Positions 6,220 to 7,132 of a DNA stretch of 7,132 nucleotides are shown here, piece after piece (within the stretch, counting starts at the first letter, position 1; the number at the start of each line of letters is the position of its first letter). The stretch is from assembly GCA_030430345.1 (NCBI GenBank), contig JAUIFT010000126.1, positions 1-7,132 of the forward strand. Reading direction: 5' to 3'. This DNA comes from Calditrichia bacterium. Its GTDB lineage: Bacteria > Calditrichota > Calditrichia > RBG-13-44-9 > J042. The notes under the pieces are model-generated. The model saw nothing but the letters and a program-made list of their open reading frames with translations, searched no databases and had not been told where the DNA came from. A program made the position numbers and the translations under genes.

Positions 6220-7131
6220 TTACTGATCTCCGGAAATACCGGTTTCCCGGGTATTTTTTCGGGCAGCGGAAAGGAACGGCACAAAACTGGTACCCCCGGT
6301 GCCTTTAGCAGATGCCGCATCCTTTGCCTGCTGGGAGATATAGCGCACCGCAATTTCCAAATGATATTTCCGAAAACGATCGAGGATATTAATACAGTCA
6401 TTAAAGGTTGCGCTTAGCCCGGGTTCTTTATCAGTTCGCTGCTCTACAAAACGGGCAATCCCCGGTTCTGCTTCCAGCATTTCCACAAATGCCCGGTGCG
6501 CTGGTGGCATATACTGACGCATTTCCAGCAAAAAATCTCCCGCCGGGCTTTGCTGATGATGAACGCCAAGTGCGGCGTCGATTGCCTGCAGCAATGAACT
6601 CTGTGCGGCACTCCCGCCGGCAAAGATCTTCGGTTTCTCATCAACACCGGCATAGATAACCCCCGGTGCCGGCCAACTGCTGACGTACGGACGCACCCGG
6701 TGATAGAAAATATAAGGGTCACATTTCTCCGGCATTCGCTGCAAGTTCATAAACATTTTTTCGATGATTGCCGCCAGCGCACTCAGCTTCATTTCAATTA
6801 AATTGACATTACCCGCTTCCTGCGCGTCCCGTATTTCCAGTAATAGCGGTATTGCAGCAGCACCAGCAGCCTCGATTGCCACCGTGACCAGATAAAACCA
6901 TTGTTCATCCATCCCGCCGAGGAAAAGTTGCCGGACAGCAATATTATCCAGCACCAGTGGCCCGGCAGGGTCTACCTTATACCAGTTTTGCAGAACCATG
7001 GAGGCATGAGCGACAATCGGCGGGCGCCCCAGCAATGCCGCCAGCTCGCATAAAGGCATTGCAACACCGCGGGTAATTTCTCTTGCTGCACTTTCTTCGC
7101 TCCACACATATCCATTGGCAAAGATGCTCAA
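6220..7131 (-). CDS. Indoleamine 2,3-dioxygenase, heme-dependent (N-terminus beyond right edge)
   Basis: The minus-strand frame ends with TAA (6222-6220) and is open to the right edge. The 303 visible residues correspond to human IDO1 from about residue 90 to its end; roughly 90 N-terminal residues are missing, and the TTG at 7131 is not the start. The family converts L-tryptophan and O2 to N-formylkynurenine, the first step of the kynurenine route, in the cytoplasm. Recalled landmarks align: 'GYVWSEE', 'RPPIVAHASMVLQNWYKVDP', 'FAGGSAAQSS' (170-179), 'MRQYMPPAHRAF' (204-215), 'FRKYHLEI' (253-260) and 'KGTGGTSFVPFL' (276-287). His257 is the predicted proximal heme ligand (human His346). Phe79, Phe142 and Arg147 match human Phe163, Phe226 and Arg231. 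His42 stands at the human Tyr126 position and Thr83 at Ser167. The gene is convergent with the MFS gene; its operon partners lie outside the window. The symbol is left blank because bacterial naming is not uniform. Confidence 0.92.
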   Translation of the reverse strand: MSIFANGYVWSEESAAREITRGVAMPLCELAALLGRPPIVAHASMVLQNWYKVDPAGPLVLDNIAVRQLFLGGMDEQWFYLVTVAIEAAGAAAIPLLLEIRDAQEAGNVNLIEMKLSALAAIIEKMFMNLQRMPEKCDPYIFYHRVRPYVSSWPAPGVIYAGVDEKPKIFAGGSAAQSSLLQAIDAALGVHHQQSPAGDFLLEMRQYMPPAHRAFVEMLEAEPGIARFVEQRTDKEPGLSATFNDCINILDRFRKYHLEIAVRYISQQAKDAASAKGTGGTSFVPFLSAARKNTRETGISGDQ

Positions 7132-7132
7132 G

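Noticed and set aside
4841..7131. MFS exporter plus dioxygenase as a kynurenine production-and-export pair
   Set aside because: The genes are convergent and share no promoter, and the transporter substrate cannot be read from sequence, so adjacency alone is insufficient.

Overview
The window looks like chromosomal DNA from a Gram-negative bacterium of the Fibrobacterota-Chlorobiota-Bacteroidota (FCB) group or a relative such as Calditrichota, Marinisomatota, KSB1 or Ignavibacteria. The main evidence is two consecutive large secreted proteins that both end in a 'NYPNPFNP'/'NFPNPFNP' domain of the type IX secretion (T9SS) type A sorting / FlgD-like kind and finish in 'MILLK'. That C-terminus is a hallmark of these phyla. 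I cannot place it to genus. Base composition is near-balanced, and I see no tRNA, rRNA, CRISPR array, transposase or phage gene.

Layout. (1) Positions 2-2437, + strand: the 3' part of a large surface protein whose beginning lies left of the window. It has at least six SBBP-type beta-propeller repeats, then a tandemly duplicated acidic alpha-helical domain, then a sorting domain. A strong intrinsic terminator follows (2455-2489). (2) Positions 2659-4239, + strand: a complete secreted protein with signal peptide, propeptide-like N-terminal segment, beta-propeller-like core, choice-of-anchor D/ASH-like Ig domain and sorting domain. It has a clear Shine-Dalgarno sequence and a candidate sigma-70 promoter. 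(3) Positions 4298-4567, + strand: a three-helix membrane protein resembling the CBU_0592 family. (4) Positions 4568-4840: a 273-base AT-rich gap with an 11-bp hairpin and a possible promoter. (5) Positions 4841-6082, + strand: a 12-helix MFS transporter that appears to start at TTG. (6) Positions 6083-6219: a convergent intergenic region with an 11-bp palindrome. (7) Positions 6220-7131, - strand: the C-terminal three quarters of an indoleamine 2,3-dioxygenase, which runs off the right edge.

How the genes fit together. The two T9SS-type cargo proteins share an export route but are probably separate transcription units. The small membrane gene lies 58 bases behind the second one with no obvious terminator, so it may be cotranscribed. 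The MFS exporter and the dioxygenase are convergent and need not be functionally linked. The dioxygenase indicates tryptophan cleavage to N-formylkynurenine.

I see no clear new multi-gene system. The items most worth a second look are the propeller plus duplicated helical architecture of the first protein, the bacterial dioxygenase with altered distal-pocket residues, and the two intergenic palindromes.
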